The notes: generated by a model not told the origin, from the sequence alone. A DNA stretch of 64,000 nt from Epiperipatus broadwayi (GCA_028023455.1 JAQFVV010012509.1:1426001-1490000), one strand, 5' to 3'. Shown: positions 23,581-36,948, counted from the stretch's first letter. Translations and numbers: made by a program.

Positions 23581-25159
23581 CTGAAATGTAAGTTTATAAT
23601 ATTTTTTCTCAGATTAAATTATTAATTATAATATGAAAATAAATTGAAATAAAAAGGTTTTTTAACAATTAATATTTCTTAATAATAATAATAACAAAAT
23701 ATTTGCATTCTATTGTCAAAATAATTTGAGGGAATTAAAAATCATGTTTTACAAATGAACAAAGACATTTAAATATTTATATTTAAATGATATATTTAAA
23801 ATTCATTACATATAATAAAGCAAAAATACAAACAAATATATAAAACGACAAAAGCATTACGGACAAATGATTTAATTGTGCATCATTAAATATTCACTGT
23901 AATTGACTATTAATAAAATACTTTTTATTTGTAATACGATATTCTAATTAATACTGCAATTAAAAATCATGATCACCAAAAATGCATTTCCCTTGAAACA
24001 GTTATAATGAAAAATACCTGCAATTATTAATTAACTTCAATAACGCATATTAGTATATAATCTGCTTTATATATATATATTGTAATATTGGTGGCTAATT
24101 CTCCTCTTAAAACAAATAAGCTTAGAAAAGGGAAATGAAAATATTTTTTCACGTTTTTTTTTACTTCTCAGAATAGCAATTATTAAACTTATTAAAAGAT
24201 TAATGTTCATTAAATGATGTACCAAATTTCAGACATTTTTTTAAATAATAATAATATGAATAATAAATGTTTATAAAGGATAGTTATAAAAGAGAGAAAG
24301 TATATATATAAAAAGATATAAAATAAAGAATTTTTTTCTTTCTCTTCAGTAATTTTATTTATTAGTTTATAACTTTAAAAAAAAAAGATGAAAGATAAGG
24401 GTACTGATCTAATCAACTATCTACATTTGAATTTTCTCTTTGAATCTTTAAACACTGTTTTAAACACTGAAATGACTAATTGATAAAGTGTAGATTTATT
24501 TGCAAAAATGATTTATTTTAACAATAATACTATTATGAGTAAATGTACAAATTCAGTTTAATTCCAAAACCTCTTGTATAAGAATTCATTGTCAAGACTT
24601 AAGTTTCTTTGGCAAATTTTTTTCCCTTTTCAATTTCTTATTGGATTTATAGAAGAGGAGTGTTGAGGAAGGGAATCCAAGTAAGTGAAGAAGAATAGGG
24701 ATAAAGAACTATAGTCTGGACTTAATATTTATATTAGTAAATATTAATATGTATGACTAAATTTATAAATTCACTGTGTAATCTAAAATCTCTTAGAATT
24801 ACTTTTCATTGACAGACATTTTTTTTGACAAACTTTTGTTTTTTTATGAATTAAAACAAAAGTCAGAGATCTTAAAAAAAACATTTTCCCATCGCCGGCC
24901 ACACTTCAATAACATTTTTTTTTAAAAAAAAAAACTTGTTAAAAATTAGTTTCAAAATAAACTTTGTTGTTGATTTAAAATGTTTCTGGAAACAATAGTC
25001 TTGTTTTTTTTTATTTAAATAGTTGTATTATTTTTTAGTTTTTAATTAAAAAAAAAAATCCAAATCAATTTTAAAAAAGTTTTTATATTATGTTTCTTTT
25101 GCTTGTTTTATAGCCAGCCAGTTTATTTTCATTTGGAATGTTTGATTAGATTTGTATTG
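23581..25159. other. AT-rich intronic sequence
   Basis: Rich in A/T homopolymers. Segments near 24600 and 24880 weakly resemble the tandem unit that follows, perhaps as older copies. Confidence 0.45.
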
Positions 25160-25775
25160 AATGTACCTGGATCAAAGTTCACAAAGCAATTACATCCTTC
25201 AACCCAATCCCTCTCTCTTCATTTTTTAAAAAGCCAATAAGAAAGAAAAAATTTAAAATTTTTTAAAAACCAAATTTGTTCTAAAACAAATCTGACAGTT
25301 GAATATCAAAACAAGTTGTTTGAATAAGATAATAGATGCAGTTCACCCATCCCTCCTCTCTCTCTCTCCTTACTTTTTAAAAAGCCAATAACAAAAAAGA
25401 AATTTACAAATTTTTAAAGACATTTAAATTTCCAAACCAAATCTGTCAATTCCAAATCAAAAGAAGTTGTTTGAATTAGATAACAAAATACATGCAGATC
25501 ATACTCCCTATTCCTTCTCTCCTCACTTTTTAAAAAGCCAATAAAAATAAATAATTAAAAAATAATCATTTAAAGACAAAATCATACAAAATTTCTAAAT
25601 CAAATCTGTCAATTAAAACAGGTTGTGTGAATTAGGAAATACTACAGATGCCATTTACTCCCTCCCCCTCTATAATCATCTTTTAAAAATCCAATAAGAA
25701 AAATGAAATGTACACAAATTTTTGAAGAGAGAATAATAAAAATTCTAAAACAAAACAAAAGAAACCCTTTGAAAT
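25160..25775. repeat. ~152-bp tandem repeat, four units
   Basis: The anchor TTTTTAAAAAGCCAATAA recurs with AGCC or its variant at 25232, 25383, 25536 and 25689, giving periods of 151, 153 and 153 bp. Each unit has a C/T-rich segment (CCCTCTCTC type), the anchor, an A-rich segment and a CAAATCTGTCAATT / GTTGTTTGAATTAG segment. Units are diverged. No coding capacity. Confidence 0.85.
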
Positions 25776-28700
25776 TCTAAAGCAATCAATTTTGTAAGCC
25801 GATATTAGGTATATGATGAGGAATTCAAAGAACTTGAAAACTTACAATTGAAATTTTTTTAAAAATTGAAAAAAAAAAAATCTATCAATGAAAACTAATA
25901 GTAACAGGTTTCAGATTCCACATTGAATTTATAAATTAAGTCGTAGATGCTATTACTGTGATTCATCACTATTTTTCTAAAGAAATCATCAAATGATAAA
26001 CTATCCCAGTCTGTTTTCATGACGTCAAAGCAATACTTAAAAGGTTAATAAAAGATAAAAATGGAAATGTAAATAGCTTATTAGATTGATACCAAGATAA
26101 GCAAATACAATCTTTAAATGTTTTTTTTTTTTTTAAAAAAAATTCTGTTTCTAATGAATTAAAGTTGATTTTTATTCTTTTCTATCCATTTCTCTAAAGA
26201 AAGCTAAGATATTTTCCAAAATTAAAAGATTGTCCTGTTTCTAGTAATTAAGAAGAAAAAATAATTATAGAGAAATTTTTCAATAATTAGAGAATAATTG
26301 GAATTTTTAATTAACTAAAAATAAAAGAGGGAAAAAATCTTGTAAAAGATTAATCAATTTGTCAGGGTGTTTAATGCTATCATGTCTGAAGTAGTCTGCC
26401 ATTGAATAGATAAGGGAGCATATTGAAAATAAAATAGGAAGCAGGTTAAGACAGTAGACTTGTGTCTATTCAGAAATGGTCAGTCTTGATCTAACTGTTG
26501 AAAAAAGAACAGCAGTAGCAGCTCAGCTCTTGAGAGTAGAACAATGAAAAGTTGAGCATGAAGCCCAAAGTTAGATTAATCTCACTTCAAGTTTTCAAAA
26601 TATTTTTGAAATGGAGCTGAAAAAAAACATGTACTAAGCTACAGCTAAAAGCTGAGCATCATTAATCCAACGTATCACCTGTTTCATTAAAAGAAAATAT
26701 ATAATATCTCTGGAAGAAATTTGAAACAAGGCCTATGTCTTTTTCATGACTGCCAAAGTTGTACTAACCTGATTTGGAAATCTGTTAATCTGAAAATTAT
26801 ATTCAAAATGGATAAATATCTTGGAAATTATTATTATCATTTTAAACTGAAAACTTGAAGCTGAAAAAAAAGTTAATGGAATAATTTTTAATGGAAATAC
26901 TGGATAATTTTAACAAGTGCTAACCTATCCTGTAAATTAATATTATAATTTTAAACATTTGAAGCAATGCAAGGACAGCTAACCTGAAAAGAAACTGAAA
27001 ATTATAACTATAAAAGGATGAAACTATGATAAAATAAGGTATAGATAATGTGTACATCTTCATTTGCATTTCTTAATTTTTACAGTAAATATCAATTAAT
27101 AATGAATAATTTTTTATTAATTGTTCTTAACATAATTTTTCTCTCTCAAAATATTAAAATGTATAAAATCTATCCATTATCATAAAAAATGGGCAAGGTT
27201 TTATATAATCTTTACCTTTTATTGTGAAATGTTTCAGATTTAATCACTGTAACAAGAAATTGTATTTGTTTTATGAAATTATATTTCACATACAGAATAT
27301 ATATTAGGTTTAAAATTATATCATATCTTTCTGAATTTATTATTTTAGTTCATTTTATTAAATAAGTTTTAAAAAGTTTTCTAAAAAAAATTTGTGCATG
27401 TTGATGTTTTTATTTCCCCAGCTATCTGTTTTATGAATTGAGTGTATATAATTTGATTTCATCATAACATTGCTCTTATTCCAGTACACTATTTAAGGTA
27501 AAATGGATTAAACTTATGCATTTGTATTTTCTCTTGTTCACAATCACAATCTCTAAGATTTCTTGTGATTCTGAAATTGTTTATGAGCAATAACAATTAA
27601 TTTATATAAATGTACAGATATGTTTGTGTTTGGACACCCAGATAGTTATTTGGATGGCACAGAGGTAAGATTATTTTTAAAGTTCATCCACTACATTTTA
27701 TTTCCTAGATTTGAAATTAATTTATAGATGGTCAGTACATTTATGATACTATATGGTCAAAGCATTTATGATGATCATCATGTATCAGAATATTAGCATT
27801 TCTATTATGATAGATGTTTTAGCACTCGTATAAGTGTGTGCAGATGAAATTTTAATATTTTATATGCCTTAAATTTAGCATTAAGCTAGACAATTAGCCT
27901 ACATATTAATATTGAACCTATTTTTAATCCAGTTACAAAAGACAACATTCTTTTATTCATGTTAATGCTAAATGATGTAGGAATACAATATACATTATTT
28001 ATAATTACTTGCCAAATGCTATTTCTGCCATGTTTATTGAGAACATTGACATGATATTGATGTGATATTTGAAAATGATGATGATTGCCATATTCCCATA
28101 TTTACCCTTTCATTCATTCCATTACAGTACATATATGCGAATAAAATAGAGCAATACCAAACACAAGTTCAAGTAGACCTATTAAACTATACATTCTTAA
28201 TAATAATAAAAATGTTAACACATAAGGTATTTTTTTTATATTTTGTATGACATAAGTCATACTAGAAATAATAATTCATCGCTACTAAAAAGTGTAGCAT
28301 GTAAAAATCAATAAGTATCACACTACTTCATAGCTATGATTATGATATCAAGATATTAAAAGCATGCTTAGAAGATTATATTAAGTGTATAAATATCCCA
28401 CCCTGAGGAAATTTGTATATCTCACTTCCCATTAAGGAATTTTCAAGCTTTTCCTAACTCAAGCCTCCAAGTGTTTATATCTAAAACAATAAATAATTAT
28501 TATATATTTATTCACACTTAAATTTCATCCTCAATAAAAAAGAATAACAATTATAATATTGTTCTTATAAATCAAACATCAAAATATTAAGATAATCCAT
28601 AGCAACTATGCCACTAAAATCATTATAGTTCATGCATCTCTTGCTATACCCATAAATTCAAATCAAAAGTATATTTAGGATTTTTCTTTCAGAAGTAGCT

Positions 28701-29162
28701 CAGCTAGCCATTCAGTAATGGTAAGTAAATGAATATCTAACTTTATTAATTATGGTAAAGATTTCAGATGAATCTGGATTGATTACATAAATGTTGAGGA
28801 ACTGAATATAAAAAGAAAATACTTATAATGTTAAGCTGCCTTCATCACTAGTAAAAAGAAGTATCATACTTGGATGATGAGATCATAGTTTGCCATTTTC
28901 TTTTGTTTTGCCTTTTGCCATTATGGAATTACTATCTGGTGTATTAAGTAAAACTGAATTCTTCAAAGAGCATGTAAAAACATTAAAAGATTGCTGTTCC
29001 AAGGGTATTATTATTATCTCAATATCAATTACAAAATCATTGATAACTTTAAATAAACTCAAGCACAAGTTATAGTAACACAACAAATGTATTACGAAAT
29101 AGAAATAGCAATTAGAAATTTCCAAAGGCCATAAATAAGTTTCTATTTGTGCGTGTCAATTT
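25776..29162. other. AT-rich intronic sequence
   Basis: Part of the 22-kb intron. A 47-nt plus-strand segment at about 27618-27664 is bounded by TACAG and GTAAGA and open in one frame, but is too short to support alone. I see no other element. Confidence 0.45.
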
Positions 29163-29560
29163 CTACATAATAATAATCCATTGCATTACATCTGAAATGA
29201 GTTTTTCACACTGAAATTTTGATATAACAGCAACATATAAATTTATATATTATGAGCAAAGATCCTTAACTTTGGCAGTTATCATATCAATAGTATTCAG
29301 ACTAATCACTGCAATTGAGTTTGTGAACCATACTCACAATTTCTACTCATGCACAGTAGATAATTATAATCCATTGTATTATCTCCAAAATGAAGACACT
29401 GAAATTTTGATATAACTACAATATATATAATAATATGCTATAAACAAAGATCCCTTAACTTCGGCAGTTATCATATCAACAATATTCAAATTCATCACTG
29501 CAAGTACGTGAACCATACAATTTATTACACTTCCACACACACACACACAAATTGACTTTG
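29163..29560. repeat. ~190-bp direct repeat, two units
   Basis: Two adjacent diverged copies (about 29163-29350 and 29351-29560) share ACTGAAATTTTGATATAAC, AAAGATC followed by TTAACTT, GGCAGTTATCATATCAA and GTGAACCATAC. A short CA microsatellite (about 29535-29548) follows. Confidence 0.7.
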
Positions 29561-29730
29561 TAGACTTTTTTATACGAGTCAATTTTTGCATAATTATTTC
29601 TCATTAGTGTAACTGAATAATTAATATTCATTTAAATGTATGATTGCTATATGTAGATTTTCTAGATTAGCATAATAATTTAATATATCAAGCACAGAGT
29701 TCTTCTTTTCAAAATAGTTCATAAATATCC

Positions 29731-30122
29731 AAAATAGAAATAAAACACACTAACTCCTTCTTTTTAAAACTTTAAACAGAAAAGAAAATAATAGGTTTTT
29801 AATTAAATGTTTTAAAGGATATATATATAGATTTTTTTTTTTTAATAAAAGGAAATTGTTTCTCTTTGAGTTGTGTTTGTTGGTAATAGGAAAGGGGAGT
29901 GAGATAAGGTAAATTTTTGGTTATGAATATATTTTGTAATTTTTTTTTTTATGGAATATGTGTTATTTGTTATAGATATATATTTTATTTTATTTTAGTG
30001 TGCCTTGAAAAAGACTATATAAAATAGTTGAAACGTTGGATTTTTTTAATATTTTTTTTTACATGAGTATAGTCATATAAAAACAAGTTTTAAAAAGGAG
30101 TTAGTGTGTTTTATTTCTATAT
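29731..30122 (+). mobile_element. Penelope-like terminal remnant with inverted ends
   Basis: Arms of about 38 bp (29731-29772 and 30085-30122) are inverted copies containing AACTCCTT and AAACACACTAA. Between them is a stem-forming GACTAT/ATAGTT followed by TGAAACGTTGG (about 30014-30042), the sequence also found at 39737 beside a PLE endonuclease fragment. This resembles a decayed hammerhead half (stem II plus GAAAC plus GTT). The CUGANGA half is lost. Confidence 0.5.
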
Positions 30123-30390
30123 TAGCATAATAATAATAATAATGAGATATCTTTCTTAATCATATATTCTCTCCACATATTTACATGGATTTTATAAATG
30201 TTTCTTTACATTCACATATACACAACATATATATATATATATATGAAAAACAAAAACAAGTTATTCACGTAACTTGCTATCACTTGTTATTTATGTTCAA
30301 CAGATGGCGTTTTACCAAAACCACCGAACAAGTGTAAAATTTGTTTACATAAACGAAAAAAGAATCAGAATTAACTACCTCTTTCATTTG

Positions 30391-30447
30391 CTCACCCCCA
30401 GATCAGCTGATTTCAAGCTGGTTTGCTCTCATCAGTAAGGGATAGAG
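30391..30447 (-). ncRNA. type I hammerhead ribozyme motif (family B)
   Basis: Minus-strand copy in the left arm. Core CTGATGA, stem II GAGC/GCTT with loop AAACCA, GAAA, stem III ATCA-GC-TGAT, cleavage site ending ATC. Stem I CCCTTA/TGGGGG remains paired through T-G wobbles. All core positions are present. Confidence 0.8.
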
Positions 30448-30622
30448 TATAGAAACTAGATCTAAACACTGACTCTCAAGTGTTTATGCAAAACGTTTCT
30501 ATCAGTTTGCAAGCATGAATTTTTCAGACCGGTAAAGTCTTCAAACTCAGCCTAGCAAGCCAAACTGATAGAAACGTTTTGCATAAACACTTGAGAGTCA
30601 GTGTTTAGATCTAGTTTCTATA

Positions 30623-30679
30623 CTCTATCCCTCACTGATGAGAGCAAACCAGCTTGAAATCAGCTGATCTGGGGGTGAA
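30623..30679 (+). ncRNA. type I hammerhead ribozyme motif (family B)
   Basis: Stem I CCCTCA (30629-30634)/TGGGGG, core CTGATGA 30635-30641, stem II GAGC/GCTT, GAAA 30656-30659, stem III ATCA/TGAT, predicted cleavage after C30669. The outer helix is weakened here because CTC/GAG reads CTC/GAA. Confidence 0.85.
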
Positions 30680-31031
30680 CAAATGAAAGAGGTAGTTAAT
30701 TCTGACTCTTTTTTCATTTATGTAAACAAATTTTACACTTGTTCGGTGGTTTTCGTAAAACGCCATCTGCTGAACATAAATAACAAGTGATAGCAAGTTA
30801 CGTGAATAACTTGTTTTTCATAAATGTACCTTTAAAGTTTTCTTGCAATGATATATATTGCAGAGACTTTGATTATTTTGGTGATACTGAACTGAGATCA
30901 GACCCATATAAATATCTGGCTTGCTAGGCTGAGTTTGAACACTTTATCGGTCTGAAAAATTCACGCTTGCAAACTGATAGAAACGTTTTGCATAAACACT
31001 TGAGAGTCAGTGTTTAGATCTAGTTTCTATA

Positions 31032-31088
31032 CTCTATCCCTCACTGATGAGAGCAAACCAGCTTGAAATCAGCTGATCTGGGGGTGAG
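31032..31088 (+). ncRNA. type I hammerhead ribozyme motif (family B)
   Basis: Core CTGATGA 31044-31050; GAAA 31065-31068; predicted cleavage after C31078. Stem I CCCTCA/TGGGGG plus the outer CTC/GAG helix beyond an internal loop. Stem II GAGC/GCTT. Confidence 0.85.
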
Positions 31089-31439
31089 CAAATGAAAGAG
31101 GTAGTTAATTCTGACTCTTTTTTCGTTTATGTAAACAAATTTTTCATTTGTTCGGTGGTTTTGGTAAAACGCCATCTGTTGAACATAAATAACAAGTGAT
31201 AGCAAGTTACGTGAATAACTTGTTTTTCATAAATGTACCTTTAAAGTTTTCTTGCAATGATATATATTGCAGAGACTTTGATTATGTGGTGATACTGAAC
31301 TGAGATCAGACCCATATAAATATCTGGCTTGCTAGGCTGAGTTTGAAGACTTTACCGGTCTGAAAAATTCACGCTTGCAAACTGATAGAAACGTTTTGCA
31401 TAAACACTTGAGAGTCAGTGTTTAGATCTAGTTTCTATA

Positions 31440-31496
31440 CTCTATCTCTCACTGATGAAAGCAAACCAGCTTGAAATCAGCTGATCTGGGGGTGAG
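31440..31496 (+). ncRNA. type I hammerhead ribozyme motif (family B)
   Basis: Core CTGATGA 31452-31458; GAAA 31473-31476; predicted cleavage after C31486. Two changes relative to the other units keep pairing: stem II reads AAGC/GCTT (G-T becomes A-T), and stem I reads CTCTCA/TGGGGG (C-G becomes T-G). Confidence 0.85.
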
Positions 31497-31612
31497 CAAA
31501 TGAAAGAGGTAGTTAATTCTGACTCTTTTTTCGTTTATGTAAACAAATTTTACACTTGTTCGGTGGTTTTGGTAAAACGCCATCTGTTGAACATATATAT
31601 ATATATATGCAG

Positions 31613-34600
31613 ACAGTCCACTCTTCTCTCCCTACTTTAGAAATAATGTTCTTATTTATTAACTATAATCCTCTAATTTAGCAGATTTTCTATATAGGTG
31701 TGCTCTTCTAGTAGTCTTTCTTCATCTTCTTGCGGAGTTATAATCATTTCTTCTTGTTGGAGTACTCTTGAAGTAAAGTAATCCTCTGGCTCAATAATTT
31801 GATTCATCATTGCATTTTTTTTTTCTGGTTTAATCTATTTCCACAGTTTGCTCTGCCTTCTTCTCAATAAAGTTTTCATCATCACTTGCTAATTTAATAC
31901 AAATATTATCTAGATCTCATGTCTTACTTTCACAATGCTGTAAATCATTTATATGTCTCTTAAACTTTTTTCTATTATCCAATTGTATTAATCTTAATTT
32001 CCTAGATAAGTTTTCAATATTTCTCCTGATAACCATTTATTTTTTTAAATTATCATGTATCCAAATGTTTTCTCTAACTTTAAAATTTTCACAAGCCACA
32101 GAGTTATTTAAATTTTCATTTATAGTTGGCAATAATTTTAATACAGAATTTTCAGTGCATTAACAAATTGGCCAGTGTCTTATTCTTAGCTGTCATGGAA
32201 TAAAATGCTGAAAAAACATTGCATCTAATAATGCTTCCATAATATCCTTGTGGCAGATTTTATTCAAAATATTTTTTAACTGTCAAACAGCCATTTCAAT
32301 AAGACCATTAGATTTGGGAAGATGTGGTAGTGTAGGTACGTGGATATTCCCTTATCTATTAGAAAATCCTTATATTGTTGAGAAGCGAATCCGGTACAAA
32401 TATCCACCACAATAATCTTAGGATAATCATGATTTGCAAAGATCTCTTTTAGTCCTGTAATGATGCTTTCTGCATTAGTATTTTTGACAATTTTATATTC
32501 CATCCACCACAAATATAAATCCACAATTAAGAATATTTATCACTCATTGTTATAACATTCTATAGATGAAGATATTTCCAAGGATGAATGAAACCTGGTG
32601 AACATTCATCATTTGTTAAATTTCATGACTTAGTTTCAGCCAGCAGACATATGACCTAACCAAAACTTTCATGTGGGTAACTTGATGACCTTGATAAAGT
32701 AATGAGAGTACATACTTTTGTCCTTCTGTAGAATGAGAATGTGATCAGTCATTAATATCCACCCATTATAAGTTGATAAACTCTCTCACACATTCCAAGG
32801 CTTTACAAAAAAGTTGAAGTCTTTTCAAACTAATCTTGTTTAATCCATTTCCTTAACATTGCATAGCCAGAGTTTTTTTTTGTCCATGTATTTATTATTC
32901 AAATGTTTATCAATTTAGAGTTCAAGGAATCAATGTAATTATCTCTAACAGCCTTTGTTGACACTCATTAGCATCAAGTAGACATGATAAGCATCAACTT
33001 TCCAGGCTTAAATAACAGTTCATAATCATATGCCACTAGCATGCATATTTATCCAGCATAACATATGTTGGTTTGTATGCTCTGGAAATTTCTTACCATT
33101 GCCAAATATTCCTAGTGGACAATGATCAGTACAAATCTGAAATTTCCATCCAAGAATATATTGATGGAACTTTTTTATGATGAAGATTATAGCTAAAGCT
33201 TATTTGCTGAGCTGACTGTACCTTTTCTTGGCTTCTGAGAATGTTCTCAAGGCATAGGCTACAGAACATTCTCCTGCATGGTAATGATGGGAAATTGTGG
33301 CACCGATCCTATATTCTAATGTGTCCATTGTAATTACACATTCCCGTTGCTATGACAATGTATAAGAAGTTGACATGATGTAAGTAGACCTTTTGTCAGG
33401 TGCCAACAATGTTCTTGAAACATAGGCTAAAGGAGCAATGGTGAGAAATCACAGTGCTGCCTCCACATTCCATGTGTCCATCATAATTATCTCATCCAGG
33501 TCACTACAATAATGTATGAGGAGTTGATTTGATGTAAGTAAGTAAATCTTTAGCTTTCCGGAAGGCTATATCCTATTCTTCAAATCATTTCCATAATCGT
33601 GGCTTTTTCAATAATTTATGCAAAGTGACAGCATATGAGACTTTCGTTTTAAGAAAGCTCTCAAAAAAAGTTAAATAGACCTAAAAACACCTACAAAGTT
33701 TCTACATTTTTGGGTTGCTCATGATTGATATTTTCCATTTTTAGTAATTATGTGTCCTGAAACTTTATCTCTGATGTCATCAATATACATTTAGCAGTAT
33801 TTATCTTCACTCCTATTATTGCCAGTTCACACTCAGATTCAGAAGTAATTAAGATGTCACCTAAATTGGGATGTCTTCCATGTCAAAAAAATAAAGTATC
33901 AATTCTAACTTGGAAAATATTAGACACAACTACTGCATTTGTAAAGTCCCAAATGTGTAGTTAGAATCAGTAATTCTGTCGTTCTATCAGTGATGGGGAT
34001 TTCATTTAGAAAGTGGACTTTAAAAGGTTTTTTTGCAATGATGCAAGTAATGCGAGTACACTAGAAATGGGATAAGTCCCTTATCCCTTCCATCCAGCTT
34101 CATAATAACTACTGGAATTACCCACAATGAGTCCTGCTGTTAATATGCCTTCTGAACTTTCTCATTGCCTTTCTCTTTTAAAGCAAATGGAACTTTACAT
34201 GGCTTGCATACAATTGACTGAGTGTACTTTATTAGTTCAATGTTGACTAATTGTGTCAATTACTTCACTGATCCGGACTCAAATTGAACAACCAAGGGTA
34301 CTTTTTTCTAATTACTGATTCCAATTGTACTCTCTTGATAATGTTTATGTAGATTCCTAAAGGATGAAATCAATTTCTCTCTAGTAATGGACTAAAGTCT
34401 TTATTGACAATATACAGTGATAAAAATTTAACCATAGGAATTTAATTTCATAAGTAATGTCACACATCTCCATCTTATTTCCATTTACATCCGTAGCAAT
34501 AGCATTAGTTTTCATGAGTGATATATTCTTTTTAGATTTACTACTAATTTTCATCCACGCTTTATATGATAATAATGACAAACTCACTCCACTGTCAATT

Positions 34601-35450
34601 TCCATGGTAATTTTCTGCTGGATTACATTTATCAGAATATTATACTATTCATTATGTTTAATTTCTTTATACAATATTTATTTCTTATTCTGACTCTCCC
34701 AGAGTTATAGTCTGGCATTATTTTTGCTTTAACATTCCTGACTTGTCATTTTTTCCACAGATTTAGCATGTCAGAACATTTTTTTTGTATTCCCATAGTC
34801 CTGTCTATCTCTATCTGTTTTCTTTACTACCACTGAGTATTTACCCATTTGTTTAGACAGTAGAAATTCTAAAGCATTATCTAATATAGTTTTTTGTGCA
34901 ACATATTTTTCTATTCCATCTTTACAATTAATGGCTAATTCACTTAATAATATTGTTCCAAAGTTATCATCTATCATTCCATGTAATAATTGATCTAATA
35001 ATCTATCATTTAACTCTAAGCCATAATCGTAATTATTTGGAAATGATCTCAGTGCTATGTCATAATCCTAATAATATTTGTCATGAGATAGTTGCTTTCT
35101 ATTCCTCAATCTTACTCATGCCATCCATTTAGTTATTGCAGTTATGACGTAAATGTTTCATTATTCTTCTAAATCCTAATAAGGAACTCCTTTAGAAGTC
35201 CTAGGGTTGGAGAGTTGATTTGTCAGTTTCAATATATCTTTCCCCATGAACCACATAAATATAGATACTTTTATTTTTCCATCCTCTATTTTAATTATGA
35301 AGATATATCTTTCAATATGGTCCACAAAACTCTTCCAAGATGTGATGTTATCCATATCAAATTCATGAATATTGCTATCTAATGATATCAGTTTTCTTGT
35401 TTGCCAATTCAGCTATTTACATGTAAACTTTTAGCAATCTCACAAGATTT
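31613..35450 (-). mobile_element. Ty3/Gypsy element 2, decayed
   Basis: Domains on the minus strand in family order: gag (about 35400-34771, block YVAQKTILDNALEFLLSKQM), protease MEIDSGVSLSLLS (34605-34567), RT traces including DILITSESE (about 33860-33835) and a TTHLGLYK-like block (about 33960), RNase H (ECSVAYALRTFSEAKKRY, about 33270-33215, then ICTDHCPLGIFG, about 33140-33100), and integrase (IITGLKEIFANHDYPKIIVV, IDKGISTYLHY, 32524-32276). Stops throughout. The 3' edge has a purine-rich tract and GGACTGTCTG (31622-31612), the same sequence that opens the 3' LTR of Gypsy element 3, so both belong to related families. Confidence 0.8.
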
Positions 35451-36777
35451 ATATTAACTGTATTCTGCTGTGTTTCACTGTATTATTTTTTTTCTGACTA
35501 TGCCATTCTGCTATGTCCAGAGGATATTACTTTTGTTTTTAAAATATAATAAAATTATTTATTAAATACCAAGTGGAGGGAGAATATAAAATACAGTTAG
35601 AAGATAGATTTAAAACTTTTTTTTTTGTCTTTTTGTAAAGAAAACATCTTTTATAATGTATAAAATAAACAAATGTGAAATCGGACTAAAAATTAGTCTG
35701 TAAAAATAAAATGTTTGTAAAACTTTCAAAAATGCAATTAATTAGTTTATAAGATTACTGATTAAATTCTATTAATTAAAAATCTGTAAACTATCTTATC
35801 AAGATCGTTTAGATGAATCTGAATGCATTAAGATTAAGGCAAATGTAAAAATCAATTAATTAAAAATATATAATATTAATTAAAAGACAGAATCAAGTCA
35901 AGATAGAATAAAACAATGAGAAAGTTTAGATATAAAAGTTACACCTTGGTTATTGTTCTTCTGTCTGGTCTGTATTTTGTGATCAAGTTATTCCAGTCAT
36001 CAATTTGTTATTATTCCAGAGTTCAAGTTCTTTATAAAGGAATGCAAAATATTCAGAAATTGTAAACTCAGTAGTAAGCCAATCGTTACTGCTGAGGTCA
36101 ACATTAATAGAGAGGCCACATAAACCATGGAAGTGTCCGACAGGGCTTCATGCCCCAAGCCCTCAGCAATCAACTGTGCTTGTCTGAATCAACACCCGAA
36201 ACAAATGCCTAAATAGTGAATCGATACTGCTGCTAATCTCTCTCTCCAATTGTTGATTCAAAAAACCGAAGACAAGCCCTGGAATTCATTGATAGAGAAA
36301 CAAAAGACCAACCGGTTGGAAAGCAAAACCAAATGGAAACCAAAAACATTAGACAATACGCACAAAATAAAAACCTTGGTAAATATACTTTTAAATAGCT
36401 GTGTACACACTTAATTTTAAATGAAATTAACTTTAATTAATGAATTATTATAACTAAATCCTAGATATAATATAGAATAAAATATCTTTCTATAACAACA
36501 AAATAATATATGACAATAGCTATAACATAATCATAACATGTAAAAGCTCTTTTCGGCAATTTTTAATTTTGCCTTTTTCAATATGTCTTGGTTAACTACA
36601 AAAAAAAAAACAACTATATTGCACATATAGTGACATCCAATGGCTCTATATAAAATTAACACAGGCCTCTAACTATGCTTAGTATCTTTATAATAACTTA
36701 CATTATATAACCCTCCATTCGTTTTTCATTATCTACTTATTAGTTAAATTAATTGACGTTTTTATAAATGTTCATAC
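35451..36777. other. flank with a GC-richer patch, nothing firmly recognised
   Basis: Mostly AT-rich. The segment at about 36060-36350 is less biased and could be a worn LTR or leader of Gypsy element 2, since it lies at the correct (5', minus-strand) end, but it does not match the LTR at 52106. Confidence 0.35.
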
Positions 36778-36948
36778 AATTATTTCTGTTAAACCACTAA
36801 ACACCATTTGATCACCATCTCTTATGCTAACACATAACAGTTATTAAACAAGCAAAACTATCCATACAGTAGTGCTACCCTGTGCCAACTAAAGTAATCA
36901 ATGGATGTCAGAAGGCTTGTGCATAAAAGCCCCATCTAGTGCCTACTC

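Larger units (their letters stand above)
30243..31592. mobile_element. family B hammerhead (retrozyme-like) element, ~408-bp units
   Basis: The left arm (30243-30561) is a partial unit in minus orientation. The right arm (30562-31592) is about 2.5 plus-orientation units whose cores lie at 30635, 31044 and 31452, spaced 409 and 408 bp. Unit landmarks are CTTGAGAGTCAGTG, CGTTTATGTAAACAAATTT, GGTAAAACGCCATCTG and AAGTTACGTGAATAACTTG. Units are very similar, so amplification is recent. Both outer edges lie in an ATATAT tract ending ATATATG, either the target or its duplication. No protein is encoded. It sits at the 3' edge of Gypsy element 2. Confidence 0.85.

Noticed and set aside
27618-27664. 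47-nt plus-strand exon-like segment between TACAG and GTAAGA
   Set aside because: Such short AG...GT windows are common by chance; there is no linked exon on that strand.
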